Positions 55,554 through 64,000 of a stretch of 64,000 nucleotides of DNA are shown here, one piece after another. The position numbers and the translations under genes were made by a program. Positions within the stretch are counted from its first letter, which is position 1; each line of letters starts with the position of its first letter. The DNA lies in NCBI GenBank assembly GCA_003931895.1, contig RRZV01000017.1, forward strand, positions 1 to 64,000. The letters are read 5' to 3'. Source of the DNA: Mesohalobacter salilacus. Lineage in GTDB: Bacteria; Bacteroidota; Bacteroidia; Flavobacteriales; Flavobacteriaceae. Below the pieces are notes generated by a model. That model searched no databases. It saw nothing but the letters and a program-made list of their open reading frames with translations, and was not told the origin of the DNA.

Positions 55554-55604
55554 TGAATTTAAGCTAAAAATCAATAGCAAAAGTTCACATTATCATGTGG
55601 TTTT
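55554..55604 (-). promoter_or_regulatory. CACAT-N4-ATGTG operator and -7 element before the response regulator gene
   Basis: On the minus strand AAAACCACATGATAATGTG is followed after 24 bases by TAAATTCA (55554-55561 on the plus strand). Operator core: 55586-55599. The same 24 bp spacing occurs at the two other copies (58658-58708 and 59284-59333). Confidence 0.75.
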
Positions 55605-55609
55605 AAACT

Positions 55610-58600
55610 TTATAAATGTTGTGGTAATAACAACTCAATGCCAAAACCATCGGAAGTGTAAAAACTAAGTTTAGCATTGATGTGTTCAGCGCGCATTTTC
55701 ATGTTAGCTAAACCTTGACCAGTTGATGTTTTAAAGGCCTTTAAGTTTCCATTATCTTTAATCTTAAAACGACAGCATTTTTTTTCATTATAAATACTTA
55801 TCCCAACCTGTGTGGCATTTGAGTGTTTTAAAATATTGGTAATGGCTTCTTTGTAGATTAAAAAAAGATTTCTACGACAATTCAAGTCTAGTTTTTTGGA
55901 GACTGGCGTTCCTTTTATTTGGATATCATAAGTAATTCCAGCCGGCAGCAGATATTCTTCTGCATACTCACGCATCCTATCTACTAAATCTTCAACGCGG
56001 TCTTTTCGGCTGTCTATACTCCAGACAAAATCTCTCATTTGTGAAATGGTATTTCTACTCAAGGTGGTCAGGCGTTTTAATTTATGTTTGTCTATTTTGG
56101 TTTTAGCCTGCATCTCAAGCATTTCTGTTTGCATAGCCAATCCGGTGAGCATAGAGCCTACGTCGTCGTGTAAGTCGCTTGAGATTTTGGTGCGTAAGCG
56201 TTCTATAGCTAAGGCCTGATTAAGTTTATAGCGATAAAAAGCATAAAATAAACTCATAATAAAAATTACCAAAAGACTGATAAACCACCAGGTTTTATAA
56301 AAAATTTGGCTAACCATGATTGGAATTTCTATGCCTGCTTTGCTTTTATTCCCGTTGATATCTACCCCCTTTATTTTGATAGTGTATTCTCCAGCGGGCA
56401 ATTGATTATATCGAATAGTGCTATTATTACCTTGATAAAACCATTTATTTTCAAAGCCTTCAAGCATAGTATAATAAGTGTAATTTTCTTTATTGAAATA
56501 GTCTGGAATAGACCAAGATACCTTTAAATTTATGTCGTATGGCGATAGCTCAACTGGTGATTCTGTCAAATGATTAAATTGAAATAAAGTATCTTTTGAT
56601 TGATTATAAAACTCAAGCTGAGTAAAATTTAAAGCAGGAAGTTCTTTTTTCGTGGACAGGCTTTCCATAGAAAATTTAGTAATACCATTTAATCCACCAA
56701 AATAAAATTGCCCGTCTTCAGATTTGTATGCCGATGTATAATTAAATTCGTTATCAGCTATGCCATCTTTTTCAAAGTAATTTTGAATGTCTAGTGTCTC
56801 TAAATTTATTTTGCTTAAACCATTATACGTCGCTGCTATAACATTTTTATTGTCCACAGCTAAGATTGAAACAACGTTATTATCAGAGAGCCCAACTTGT
56901 TTATCTATAATTTTAAGGCTGTTTTGGTTTAGATTCAATCGGTTTATACCGCCACCAAAAGTTCCTATTAAAAGTTGGTCATTGATTTCTAAAAGTGATA
57001 AAATAGAGCTTTTACTTAATGAAGGTTTTGAGTTGATATGATAATGTGCCTGTATATTTCCGTTAAGATTAACTTTAAAAAGCCCATTGCTTTCTGTACC
57101 GACCCAAAGTACACTGTGATCCTGCTCACTTTGAATTAAAGTTTTGATAATAAAATCTTCATCAGGCTTCGTTTTAAATATAGGCCTGAATGATTTTGTT
57201 TTTGAATCTACTTGAATTAGCCTGAAAAGTGAATAACCTGTGATAAGAGAACCATCTTTTAACCGGATAATGGGGTTGGGTTTTGTTTCATTTAGGTAGG
57301 GGCTAAATTCACTGTAAAGCTTAAGTTTGTTCTTATTAAAATTTATTTCAATCAAATCATTGGTCACTGTATATGCAATATCATTTTCAATATCAGCGGT
57401 GAAATACCTTGCATCTTTTAATTTTTCGGAAGTATTCTGCAAGTAAACTGGCTGTTGAGAGCTATTTTTATATATTCTGTAAAGCTGATTTTCAGTTTCG
57501 CACATAGCTATTATATCGCCATTTTTCAAGGCAAAAAGACCTCTAAAACTCAGACCCCAATCCTTATTTTTTTGGTAAAGAATTTTGTTAAAATATTTAG
57601 GTTGCAGTTTGACTTTTAGAATACCATTATCCGTGCCTAACCAAAGTAGATTAGACTGGTCAACATAGGCACAAGTGATATTAGAAGACTTTAAGCTTTC
57701 TTTGATTTGATGAGTGTAATCAATTAATTGTCCGTTAGACTTTAAATAAAACAACTTTTTTTTGCTGGCAAACCAAATGTTATTGTTTTTATCTTCAACC
57801 GCAAAGTGAATAATAGCATTTTTATCTACTATTCTTTGACTAAATTCTAAATTTACATGACTATCTACACCTCCTTTACTTTCCGAAAAATAATAGTGCT
57901 GATTGCTGGAGTCAAAAAATGAACCTGCATAGTGAATGGTATGCCCGTAATAATCATAAGTATCTATGATTTTTTGGTTGATAACTTGTCCGTTTTGATT
58001 AAATATTGTGAGACCGTGATTAACGGTTGCCCAACAAATTTCATTATTTTGAGTAATATCCAGCGAGGTTAATCCAGCGCTTTTTCGCTCTAAAGACTTG
58101 ATTAAATGAAAGGTTTTGCCATCGTATTTTATAAGATGTTGTGTTTTTGTGCCATCGGGTTTGGGGTCATCATTTACAATCCATAAATTATCATCATGGT
58201 CTAAAGCTATATCTAACACTTCACCCTTAATTGCAGTTTTAAGACCTTTTATAGGGACTAACTTTTCTGTATTCAGGTCCATAACAAATAGCTTATGATT
58301 GGCAATATACCAAAGCTGGTTTGAAGTACTTTGGTATGCAAACTTCATGATATCTTCATAAGGAATATTATGAGGATTGTTTTTGTTATTATTAAAAACT
58401 TTAAATAGGTTTCCGTCATATTTCGTAATCCCTTGACGTGTGCCCAGCCACATAAACCCGTTTTTGTCCTGAACAATAGCATCTACATGCCTAAAGTTAA
58501 GACCGTCTGCTGTGGTTAGGCTTTTGATTTGTAGCTCATCTTGAGCTGGACTAAGTGTTGAAAATAATACAACACCCAAAAACGCACACCTATGTAAAAA

Positions 58601-58612
58601 ATTGATTATCAA
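55610..58612 (-). CDS. two-component sensor kinase with Reg_prop propeller and Y_Y_Y domain
   Basis: A 1000-residue membrane kinase. Order: signal peptide (about 1-23), Reg_prop beta-propeller repeats to about residue 680 (GFMWLGTRQGITKYDG, LLWLGTDNGILKV, VLWVGTESNGLFKV), a triple-Y domain (about 690-765), one transmembrane helix near 770-790 (TWWFISLLVIFIMSLFY in part), then HisKA_3 with the phosphorylated His in DLHDDVGSML near 814, and HATPase_c (GQGLANMKMRAE near 970). It senses an extracytoplasmic signal, typically a glycan or envelope cue in this family. The cognate NarL-type regulator lies immediately downstream, and CACAT-N4-ATGTG operators lie before the regulator and upstream of this gene. 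Confidence 0.92.
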   Translation of the reverse strand: MIINFLHRCAFLGVVLFSTLSPAQDELQIKSLTTADGLNFRHVDAIVQDKNGFMWLGTRQGITKYDGNLFKVFNNNKNNPHNIPYEDIMKFAYQSTSNQLWYIANHKLFVMDLNTEKLVPIKGLKTAIKGEVLDIALDHDDNLWIVNDDPKPDGTKTQHLIKYDGKTFHLIKSLERKSAGLTSLDITQNNEICWATVNHGLTIFNQNGQVINQKIIDTYDYYGHTIHYAGSFFDSSNQHYYFSESKGGVDSHVNLEFSQRIVDKNAIIHFAVEDKNNNIWFASKKKLFYLKSNGQLIDYTHQIKESLKSSNITCAYVDQSNLLWLGTDNGILKVKLQPKYFNKILYQKNKDWGLSFRGLFALKNGDIIAMCETENQLYRIYKNSSQQPVYLQNTSEKLKDARYFTADIENDIAYTVTNDLIEINFNKNKLKLYSEFSPYLNETKPNPIIRLKDGSLITGYSLFRLIQVDSKTKSFRPIFKTKPDEDFIIKTLIQSEQDHSVLWVGTESNGLFKVNLNGNIQAHYHINSKPSLSKSSILSLLEINDQLLIGTFGGGINRLNLNQNSLKIIDKQVGLSDNNVVSILAVDNKNVIAATYNGLSKINLETLDIQNYFEKDGIADNEFNYTSAYKSEDGQFYFGGLNGITKFSMESLSTKKELPALNFTQLEFYNQSKDTLFQFNHLTESPVELSPYDINLKVSWSIPDYFNKENYTYYTMLEGFENKWFYQGNNSTIRYNQLPAGEYTIKIKGVDINGNKSKAGIEIPIMVSQIFYKTWWFISLLVIFIMSLFYAFYRYKLNQALAIERLRTKISSDLHDDVGSMLTGLAMQTEMLEMQAKTKIDKHKLKRLTTLSRNTISQMRDFVWSIDSRKDRVEDLVDRMREYAEEYLLPAGITYDIQIKGTPVSKKLDLNCRRNLFLIYKEAITNILKHSNATQVGISIYNEKKCCRFKIKDNGNLKAFKTSTGQGLANMKMRAEHINAKLSFYTSDGFGIELLLPQHL

Positions 58613-58634
58613 AGTTATATTAGGTTAGTTTATC

Positions 58635-58642
58635 CAAAAGTA
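58635..58642 (-). promoter_or_regulatory. -7 element of the sensor kinase promoter
   Basis: On the minus strand TACTTTTG fits TAnnTTTG and ends about 23 bp before the kinase start codon. The CACAT-N4-ATGTG dyad at 58663-58676 overlaps the expected -33 region, so this promoter and the rightward one share the operator. Confidence 0.55.
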
Positions 58643-58657
58643 ATACATTTTAAATAT

Positions 58658-58708
58658 ATAACCACATTAATATGTGATTGAAGATTGTCAAAACTACTGT
58701 TAAATTGC
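58658..58708 (+). promoter_or_regulatory. CACAT-N4-ATGTG operator with promoter of the 58746 lipoprotein gene
   Basis: CACATTAATATGTG (58663-58676) followed by ATTGA and, 24 bases after the dyad, TAAATTGC (58701-58708). 23 of 24 bases around the dyad equal the copy at 59284, and the dyad-to-TANATTGC distance is identical. It lies in the divergent region of the kinase gene. Confidence 0.8.
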
Positions 58709-58745
58709 TAAAAATTATCTGGTATTTTTTTATAAATCAAAAATT

Positions 58746-59201
58746 ATGAAAACAAAAGACACACATTCAAGCAAGGTATTATTGTTTTTAATCATAAGCT
58801 CATGCCTTTTCAGTTGTAAAAAGAATATGAATTCACTTGAATCTTTTGAAAGTTTTGAGTTTAATCCAAATTATAAAACTATCTATACCAATTCAGAGGC
58901 TTTAAACTATCGAATTGATGAAATTTCTACTGAAAGCCAATCATTATCTAATACAAATAATCAAATAGAAAGTAGTAATAAGGATGCCGTAGAAAGTCTT
59001 AAACAACATAAGCCTAACTATAGTTATAAGCTAAAAAAAAATCCTACAGCTCCAGATATTTCTGCTATTATAGAAACGGTAAATCATAAATCTAAAATCT
59101 ACGAAAAGCAATTGCCAAAAGACTTTAAATATGCAATACAAGAAGTGGTTCTTTTTGAGTCAATAATTGAAGTTGAGTTAAATTCTTACTTTTCTAAGTA
59201 A
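58746..59201 (+). CDS. lipoprotein, function unknown, likely target of the adjacent two-component system
   Basis: A 151-residue protein with a lipobox ending at C24 (SCLFSCKKN). The mature part is charged and mostly polar, with a Ser/Asn-rich middle and a C-terminal helix (YAIQEVVLFESIIEVELN in part). I recognise no family. It is divergent from the sensor kinase gene and carries the operator and an unusual -7 element at 58658-58708, so it is the first predicted target of the response regulator. A hairpin with ACGCT/AGCGT near 59232-59247 may end its transcript. Confidence 0.65.
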   Translation: MKTKDTHSSKVLLFLIISSCLFSCKKNMNSLESFESFEFNPNYKTIYTNSEALNYRIDEISTESQSLSNTNNQIESSNKDAVESLKQHKPNYSYKLKKNPTAPDISAIIETVNHKSKIYEKQLPKDFKYAIQEVVLFESIIEVELNSYFSK

Positions 59202-59283
59202 ATCTTTGTTCCCTTTAAAGCTTAGAATTTTCACGCTGAAGCGTAAAGTCAAAATATTAAAAATTGATATTCTCAAAACAAAA

Positions 59284-59333
59284 TAACCACATCAATATGT
59301 GATTGACGCCGCTTGAAATACCCCATATATTGC
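59284..59333 (+). promoter_or_regulatory. CACAT-N4-ATGTG operator with promoter of the 59365 gene
   Basis: CACATCAATATGTG (59288-59301) followed by ATTGA and, 24 bases after the dyad, TATATTGC (59326-59333). It is nearly identical to the copy at 58658 and lies 32 bp before the gene start. Confidence 0.8.
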
Positions 59334-59364
59334 AATAAAATATTAACAATTAAATCTTAAAAAA

Positions 59365-60093
59365 ATGAAAAAATTAATTTCAATCATTATGATTTTGCCT
59401 TTCATGGCATTAGCACAAGAAGAAGAGAAAGGAACGCTTATGTCGTTTACAGACTTAACGGTCAAAATGGGTCATGCAGCTCAATTTGAAGATGGAGTTA
59501 AAAAATGGAAAGAATGCTATGTTGAAGCTGGTGGTGAGAATAGCTGGAGCTTTTGGAAAAGAGTTCAAGGTGAAGGTGCTGTATATAGTTTTGTAGGTTA
59601 TATGGAAAATTGGGCAGAAATGGATGATGAAGGTGATGATACTGGTAAGGGTTGTGCTTCAATTGTGATGAGCTTTATCATGCCTCATGTCAAAAAAGTG
59701 AAATACAGCCTAGTTAGAAATATTCCTGAATGGAGCAAACAAAGCAAAGAAGATAATGTTAAAATTGTCTGGGAAACTAGTTTTAGGGTAAAAAATGGTA
59801 AACTTTTTAACGAAGTGGTTAAAAGTGTAACCGCTGTCATGAAAGATGTTGAAGGTGAGCCTAGAGGATATTGGTCATATGTTATTGGAGGTGATGAGCA
59901 TGAAGCTGACTACAATGTTGCAACGCTTTATGATAGCTATGCTGCCTTAGACAAAGATGAAGATAGTCCTTTCAAAATGTATGAAAAAGCAAAAGGCAAA
60001 AAGAAAGCCGATGAGATGAGAGATAAATGGGAAGACGCTGTAGATGACGCTTGGGGCTATATCTGGGAATACAAAAAGGAATTATCTAACTAA
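59365..60093 (+). CDS. exported protein with duplicated ABM-like domain
   Basis: A 242-residue protein with a signal peptide (cleavage near ALAQEEE, residue 17). The mature part looks like two copies of a dimeric alpha/beta-barrel (ABM-like) domain: VKMGHAAQFEDGVKKWKEC...WSFWKRVQGEGAVYSFVGYMENWAEMD and VKNGKLFNEVVKSVTAVM...YWSYVIGGDEHEADYNVATLYDSYAALD, each with the GK-x-F-x2-GVK and aromatic WxF/WxY pattern. Such domains bind or oxidise small ligands. It is preceded by the operator and ends at a strong terminator, so it is probably a one-gene transcript. Function unknown. Confidence 0.7.
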   Translation: MKKLISIIMILPFMALAQEEEKGTLMSFTDLTVKMGHAAQFEDGVKKWKECYVEAGGENSWSFWKRVQGEGAVYSFVGYMENWAEMDDEGDDTGKGCASIVMSFIMPHVKKVKYSLVRNIPEWSKQSKEDNVKIVWETSFRVKNGKLFNEVVKSVTAVMKDVEGEPRGYWSYVIGGDEHEADYNVATLYDSYAALDKDEDSPFKMYEKAKGKKKADEMRDKWEDAVDDAWGYIWEYKKELSN

Positions 60094-60118
60094 TCTTTAT
60101 GACTATTTTTAATTAGCT

Positions 60119-60157
60119 AAAGCCGGATAAAGATGAATAGTCTTGTCCGGCTTTTTT
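60119..60157 (+). terminator. intrinsic terminator after the ABM-like gene
   Basis: AAAGCCGGA / TCCGGCTTT, a perfect 9 bp stem, followed by a T-run. Confidence 0.88.
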
Positions 60158-60292
60158 TGATGTTCACTCTCTAAGAAAACCAAGCATCATTATTTACTCC
60201 GAGTTCTGCATTTAAAACTTAAATAATATTGTTAATAAGTTTCACTTCAAATAAAATTACAACACTAAAATTTAATTAAAAACAATTTCATC

Positions 60293-61144
60293 ATGAAAAA
60301 TTATCTTTTACTTCTATTATCAGTTCTGCTTTTTACAAGTTGCAACGATAAACGCTACACCCAACAATCTCCAGAAATAGACACCTACAAAAAGGTTATC
60401 AAAGCCTATGAAAATCAAAATTGGGAAAATTTTGCCACGCATTATGCCGATACCGCAAAAATAATGAACAATACTACGGAAGATAAAGCACAAACCATAG
60501 CCGAATTGATTAAAACCAATAAACAAGATGCCACGCTCTTTTCGTCATGGGATTTTGTAGATAAAGAATCTGAATACGAAATGGTCACCACCGATAAAGG
60601 CGAAACATGGGTCAACTTTAGGGGCTTATGGCAAGGAGAGATGAAATCTGACGGTAAAACTTACGATATTCCAGCGCACATCACCGCACAATTTATAGAC
60701 GGAAAAATTGTAAAAGAGTTTGGCTACTGGGATATTTCAGAACTTTTATTTAACCCAAATAATGTGGCGGTCATTGACAATTTATACAAGGCCTTTACAG
60801 CAGGTGAAATACCAAAAGTTCTCGAACTCATGGATCCCGAAATTGTTTGGAATGAAGCTGAAGGCAATGCCTATGCAGATGGCAATCCATACATCGGGCC
60901 GGAAGCGGTTTTAAATGGGGTGTTTGCAAGAGTTGGTGCAGAGCATGAGTATTTTAAAGTGACGGATGTCAAACTGCACAACATGCTTGAGAACAAAGTT
61001 TTAGCTACTCTTCGTTATGATGCAAAATACAAAAACGGGGGTGCTTATAATGTTCAGGTCGCTCATCTGTGGACTTTAGAAAATGGAAAGATCACGGCAT
61101 TTCAACAATACGTCGATACCAAAAGTATGAATGATGCGCTTTAA
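60293..61144 (+). CDS. lipoprotein with two SnoaL/NTF2-like domains
   Basis: A 283-residue lipoprotein (lipobox ending at C17, LLFTSCNDK). Two SnoaL-like cone folds follow each other: residues about 28-150 (YKKVIKAYENQNWENFATHYADTAKIMNN...VNFRGLWQGEMK) and about 155-280 (IDNLYKAFTAGEIPKVLELMDPEIVWNEAEG...VAHLWTLENGKITAFQQYVD). The second keeps the typical VWNE and LWTLENGKI signatures. The family covers isomerases, hydrolases and ligand binders; no active-site residue is certain here. It starts a short run with the TlpA-like and symporter genes. Confidence 0.8.
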   Translation: MKNYLLLLLSVLLFTSCNDKRYTQQSPEIDTYKKVIKAYENQNWENFATHYADTAKIMNNTTEDKAQTIAELIKTNKQDATLFSSWDFVDKESEYEMVTTDKGETWVNFRGLWQGEMKSDGKTYDIPAHITAQFIDGKIVKEFGYWDISELLFNPNNVAVIDNLYKAFTAGEIPKVLELMDPEIVWNEAEGNAYADGNPYIGPEAVLNGVFARVGAEHEYFKVTDVKLHNMLENKVLATLRYDAKYKNGGAYNVQVAHLWTLENGKITAFQQYVDTKSMNDAL

Positions 61145-61177
61145 TATTTCGTTTTAAATGCATAAAAAATTAATCAA

Positions 61178-62578
61178 ATGAAATCAAAACTTATATTAGG
61201 ACTTACACTATTAACGCTTTGCTGGGCTTGTCAGCAAAAGCAAGTAACTCCAGAAAAAGAAAATCAGGAATACGCCCAGTTATCTGGTACCATAAAAAAT
61301 TACAATGGTGCTGTTTTAAAGATTCAGGATTTCATGGGGCGATCAAATTGGGAAACCGAAATTGAAATAAATAACGGCACTTTTTCGACAAACTTATCTG
61401 TAGATATGCCAATGGTCACAACGTTAAGTTTTGGTAGAACGTTTAAGACTATTTTTTTACAGCAGGGAGAAAATCTGGAAATAGCTTTTGATACCAAAGC
61501 AATAGATAGCACTTTTAGTTATGCGGGAAGTTTGGCCAAAGAGAATGCCATTTTAGATTCCATCCAAACTGAGCAAAGAAAAATGGATTTCAAATATGTT
61601 TATGGTGAATCTTTGGGAGATGCCAGTCAATATCTAGATTCAGTAACAAAGGCGCATAACAGCTATCTGACGGATCTCACTAAAGATAAAACACTACAGC
61701 CAAAATTTAAAGAGTACGCCAAAGCTTCTATCGACTACAATAGCGCCATGTATAAATTATATATAGCCTCCAGAAAAGACAAACATCCAGATGATTATTT
61801 TGATTTTATTGATGATTTAGATATAGAAAACAAAAACTTCCTTGGTATCCTTGACTATCGTTTTTTTTTAAATGAATACATCACGATGACCGCTCAAAAA
61901 AGAGTTAGCCAATTGGATTCTATTCAACAAGATGATCCTGATACACTTTTGGCAGAAAGTTTAAAAGTCATTGAAGATCTTGAAAATGAAGACGTCAAAA
62001 ACTTTGCGCTATTTAATGCCATGAACATGAGGTTAAGAGAAAGGGGTATTTCGGGTTTTAGTGACTATTACGAGTATTTTAAAAAGAACAATAAAGATCC
62101 ATATTATGCAAACCAGCTTGAGCTGGTTTATGAAAAAAAGCAGAGTTTAGCACCAGGACAACCGGCTCCGGACTTTAAGCTCGAAGATATTGACGGTAAA
62201 ATGGTATCTTTAAGCGACTTTAAAGGTAAATATGTATATCTCGATTTTTGGCATACAGGCTGTCCGTATTGCATAAAAGAAACAGATGCCTATGTGGAAC
62301 TTTATGCCGACTATGCCGACAAGGACATTGCATTTGTAAGCATTTCTGCAGATCTTGATAAAAGTAAATGGAAGAATTATGTTTTGGACAACAAAAATGC
62401 GGGTGTAAGTCTCATCACTGAAAATTTTTGGGATTCAGAAGAATTTCAAAACTATCAAATTATTAGTTCGCCTACCTATGTTCTTGTTGATAAAGAAGGG
62501 AATATCATAGACTCTAAAGCCCCGTTTCCGTCATCACCTGAAATAAGAGAAACTTTTGATGAACTTTTAAAAAATTAG
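61178..62578 (+). CDS. TlpA-like thioredoxin-fold lipoprotein
   Basis: A 466-residue lipoprotein (lipobox ending at C18, LCWACQQKQ). Residues about 30-150 form a beta domain of the DUF4369 type (LSGTIKNYNGAVLKIQDFMG in part). The middle is helical. From about 325 a thioredoxin domain starts (PAPDFKLEDIDGKMVSLSDFKGKYVYLDFWHTGCPYC, cited in part) with active cysteines C362 and C365 and the cis-proline loop SSPTYVLVDKEG. It is a typical Bacteroidota periplasmic thiol-disulfide oxidoreductase. It lies 33 bp after the SnoaL gene and 28 bp before the symporter. Confidence 0.9.
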   Translation: MKSKLILGLTLLTLCWACQQKQVTPEKENQEYAQLSGTIKNYNGAVLKIQDFMGRSNWETEIEINNGTFSTNLSVDMPMVTTLSFGRTFKTIFLQQGENLEIAFDTKAIDSTFSYAGSLAKENAILDSIQTEQRKMDFKYVYGESLGDASQYLDSVTKAHNSYLTDLTKDKTLQPKFKEYAKASIDYNSAMYKLYIASRKDKHPDDYFDFIDDLDIENKNFLGILDYRFFLNEYITMTAQKRVSQLDSIQQDDPDTLLAESLKVIEDLENEDVKNFALFNAMNMRLRERGISGFSDYYEYFKKNNKDPYYANQLELVYEKKQSLAPGQPAPDFKLEDIDGKMVSLSDFKGKYVYLDFWHTGCPYCIKETDAYVELYADYADKDIAFVSISADLDKSKWKNYVLDNKNAGVSLITENFWDSEEFQNYQIISSPTYVLVDKEGNIIDSKAPFPSSPEIRETFDELLKN

Positions 62579-62606
62579 CCAAATAAAAGAATTTATAGAA
62601 TCATAA

Positions 62607-64000
62607 ATGATTAGTTTCTTTATAATCCTTTACCTGTTACTCACCCTTGGCATTGGCTATTGGGCTTCTAAAAGAATCAAAACCTCCGGCGATTTTACCT
62701 TAGCAGGAAAAAGCCTATCTACTCCTTTGGTAGCGGTAACACTCTTCGCGACATGGTTTGGTAGTGGTTCTGTCATGGGAAATCCAGCCTATTTCATAAG
62801 AGATGGGTTTTCGGCTTATACCACATTGATATTAACTACGGTGGTGGGTCTAGTTATTGTGGCTTATTTATTCTCAGATAGGTTGTATAAGTTAAATATC
62901 GTTACTGTAAATGATTTCTTTAGAATCAGGTACAACAAAACCATTGAAACGACTTCATCTGTACTTATGGTGTTTACTTATCCCCATTGGATTGCCGCCC
63001 AGTTTGTTGCCTTAGCCTATTTGTTTAATTCCAAATTAGGTGTTCCTATTAATTACGGTATTTTTCTCGGCGCCGGAATCGTTGTGTTTTACACCTATAT
63101 CGGTGGCATGTGGGCAGTTGCTTATACAGATATGATACAAAGTATCATGATACTTGTGGGTTTAGTCATCCTTTTATTAGAAATACTCAACCAAACTGAG
63201 GGTATTTCTCCAATTTTTGCTGATAAACCACCTGAATTTTTCAGTTTATATCCTGAAAATGGTAGTATAGAAGAATGGTCAAGTTATACGGCTTTACTGC
63301 TCGCTTTTACCGCTGGAGCTATACCGGTCCAAGAAATCTATCAACGGGTGTTTTCTGCAAAAAGCCAAAGAGCTGCACGCCATGGTCTACTCCTGGGTGG
63401 TCTTTTGCTCACAGTTGTTGCTACTGTTCCGCTTATTATTGGATTAGGCGGCATCTATCTAAACCCTCATATAATTACTGATGGTAATTACCAAAACGTG
63501 ATACCGACTTTAGTGAATACAATGATGGGGCTTCCTGTTCAAATCTTATTTTACGGGGCATTAATTTCAGCCCTTTTAAGTACATGTAGCGGCGCTTTGC
63601 TGGCACCTGCCTCTGTGATTGGAGAAAACCTTATCAAACCTTATGCACCCGGGATTACAGATAGCCGTTTACTCCTATTTACACGATTTAGTGTCGTTTT
63701 AGTAGCATTAATAGCCTGCTATTTTGCCTTTGGAGATGGTGACATCGTTAAACTTATAGAAGCTTCATTAGCACTTATTTTAGTTTGCCTGTTTGCCCCG
63801 TTTACCTTTGGGTTGTTTTGGAAAAAGGCCTCAGTTGGCGGTGCCTGGTCTGCAATGGTAGTCGGTGGTTTAACCTGGTTCACATGCTTGATGTTTGACA
63901 CTGTTATCGATGCTACGATATATGGGTTTGTAGCGAGTTGTATCAGTATGATTTTAGGGAGTCTTGTTTTTAAAGATAAAAAAATAAATACCCTAACCAA
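62607..64000 (+). CDS. sodium/solute symporter (SSS family), truncated by window end
   Basis: A reading frame from the ATG at 62607 runs open to the last base (464 codons). The start is MISFFIILYLLLTLGIGYWA, then TSGDFTLAGKSLSTPLVAVT, FGSGSVMGNPAYFIRDGF, GSYTPVI-like loops, QEIYQRVFSAKSQRAAR and STCSGALLAPASV, all SSS hallmarks, with about 12 helices visible. It is the proline/betaine-like rather than sugar-like branch (QRVFSAKS motif), though the substrate is not decidable. It follows the TlpA-like gene by 28 bp and belongs to the same unit. Confidence 0.88.
   Translation, partial: MISFFIILYLLLTLGIGYWASKRIKTSGDFTLAGKSLSTPLVAVTLFATWFGSGSVMGNPAYFIRDGFSAYTTLILTTVVGLVIVAYLFSDRLYKLNIVTVNDFFRIRYNKTIETTSSVLMVFTYPHWIAAQFVALAYLFNSKLGVPINYGIFLGAGIVVFYTYIGGMWAVAYTDMIQSIMILVGLVILLLEILNQTEGISPIFADKPPEFFSLYPENGSIEEWSSYTALLLAFTAGAIPVQEIYQRVFSAKSQRAARHGLLLGGLLLTVVATVPLIIGLGGIYLNPHIITDGNYQNVIPTLVNTMMGLPVQILFYGALISALLSTCSGALLAPASVIGENLIKPYAPGITDSRLLLFTRFSVVLVALIACYFAFGDGDIVKLIEASLALILVCLFAPFTFGLFWKKASVGGAWSAMVVGGLTWFTCLMFDTVIDATIYGFVASCISMILGSLVFKDKKINTLT

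Overview
The window is a 64 kb piece of a chromosome from the Bacteroidota, almost certainly a marine or saline member of the Flavobacteriaceae. The DNA is AT-rich. Genes lack Shine-Dalgarno sequences, and several promoters match the Bacteroidota pattern TTTG-N17-19-TAnnTTTG. Many products carry short lipoprotein or Sec signals, and typical lineage families are present (SusC/TonB receptor, DUF5689 lipoprotein, Reg_prop hybrid-type sensor kinase, PiT-PhoU fusion, ligase-associated Lhr-like helicase). I cannot name the genus. No insertion sequence, prophage, CRISPR array or rRNA is visible.

Layout. 1-8.4 kb: tRNA-Cys (cut by the edge), folB, tRNA-Phe, then a rightward cluster coaX / outer-membrane protein / TPR protein / lptC / small membrane protein / CNNM-CBS protein / PpiD-like isomerase (cofactor synthesis and envelope biogenesis). 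8.5-14 kb: DUF2892 protein, hemC-hemD, a PLP aminotransferase with a nitroreductase, and a fabH plus divergent FabI-like pair. 14-18 kb: a sodium symporter and a lipoprotein trehalase behind a LacI/cre-like palindrome. 18-29 kb: accessory envelope genes, including a tight five-gene operon of exported proteins (20605-26358), an exported lipoprotein and a TPR-LytTR membrane regulator; the operon and the lipoprotein gene share an upstream motif. 29-35 kb: hflX, DUF2721, a PiT phosphate transporter, two tRNA-Val genes, a 635 bp gene-free repeat region, tRNA-Leu and a Rieske-like lipoprotein. 35-44 kb: greA, an Lhr-like helicase, a secreted nuclease divergent from a TonB receptor and DUF5689 lipoprotein, and an aldo/keto reductase. 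45-54 kb: pbpC, a bacterial alpha-2-macroglobulin with an intact thioester motif, and isoaspartyl peptidase. 54-64 kb: cvpA, a NarL-type response regulator with a Reg_prop sensor kinase, exported proteins, a TlpA-like thioredoxin lipoprotein and a second sodium symporter running off the end.

Three regulatory or structural signals stand out. First, three copies of a CACAT-N4-ATGTG operator lie in the two-component-system region, each exactly 24 bp before a TANATT-type -7 element, which predicts a small regulon and moves the regulator's start codon. Second, tRNA-Phe and tRNA-Leu are each preceded, in the same orientation, by a copy of their own 5' half whose D-arm carries a palindrome, and in both cases the only consensus promoter lies upstream of that half. 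Third, the LytTR regulator sits beside two promoters sharing a roughly 30 bp motif with 21 bp internal spacing, one of them driving the uncharacterised five-gene export operon.
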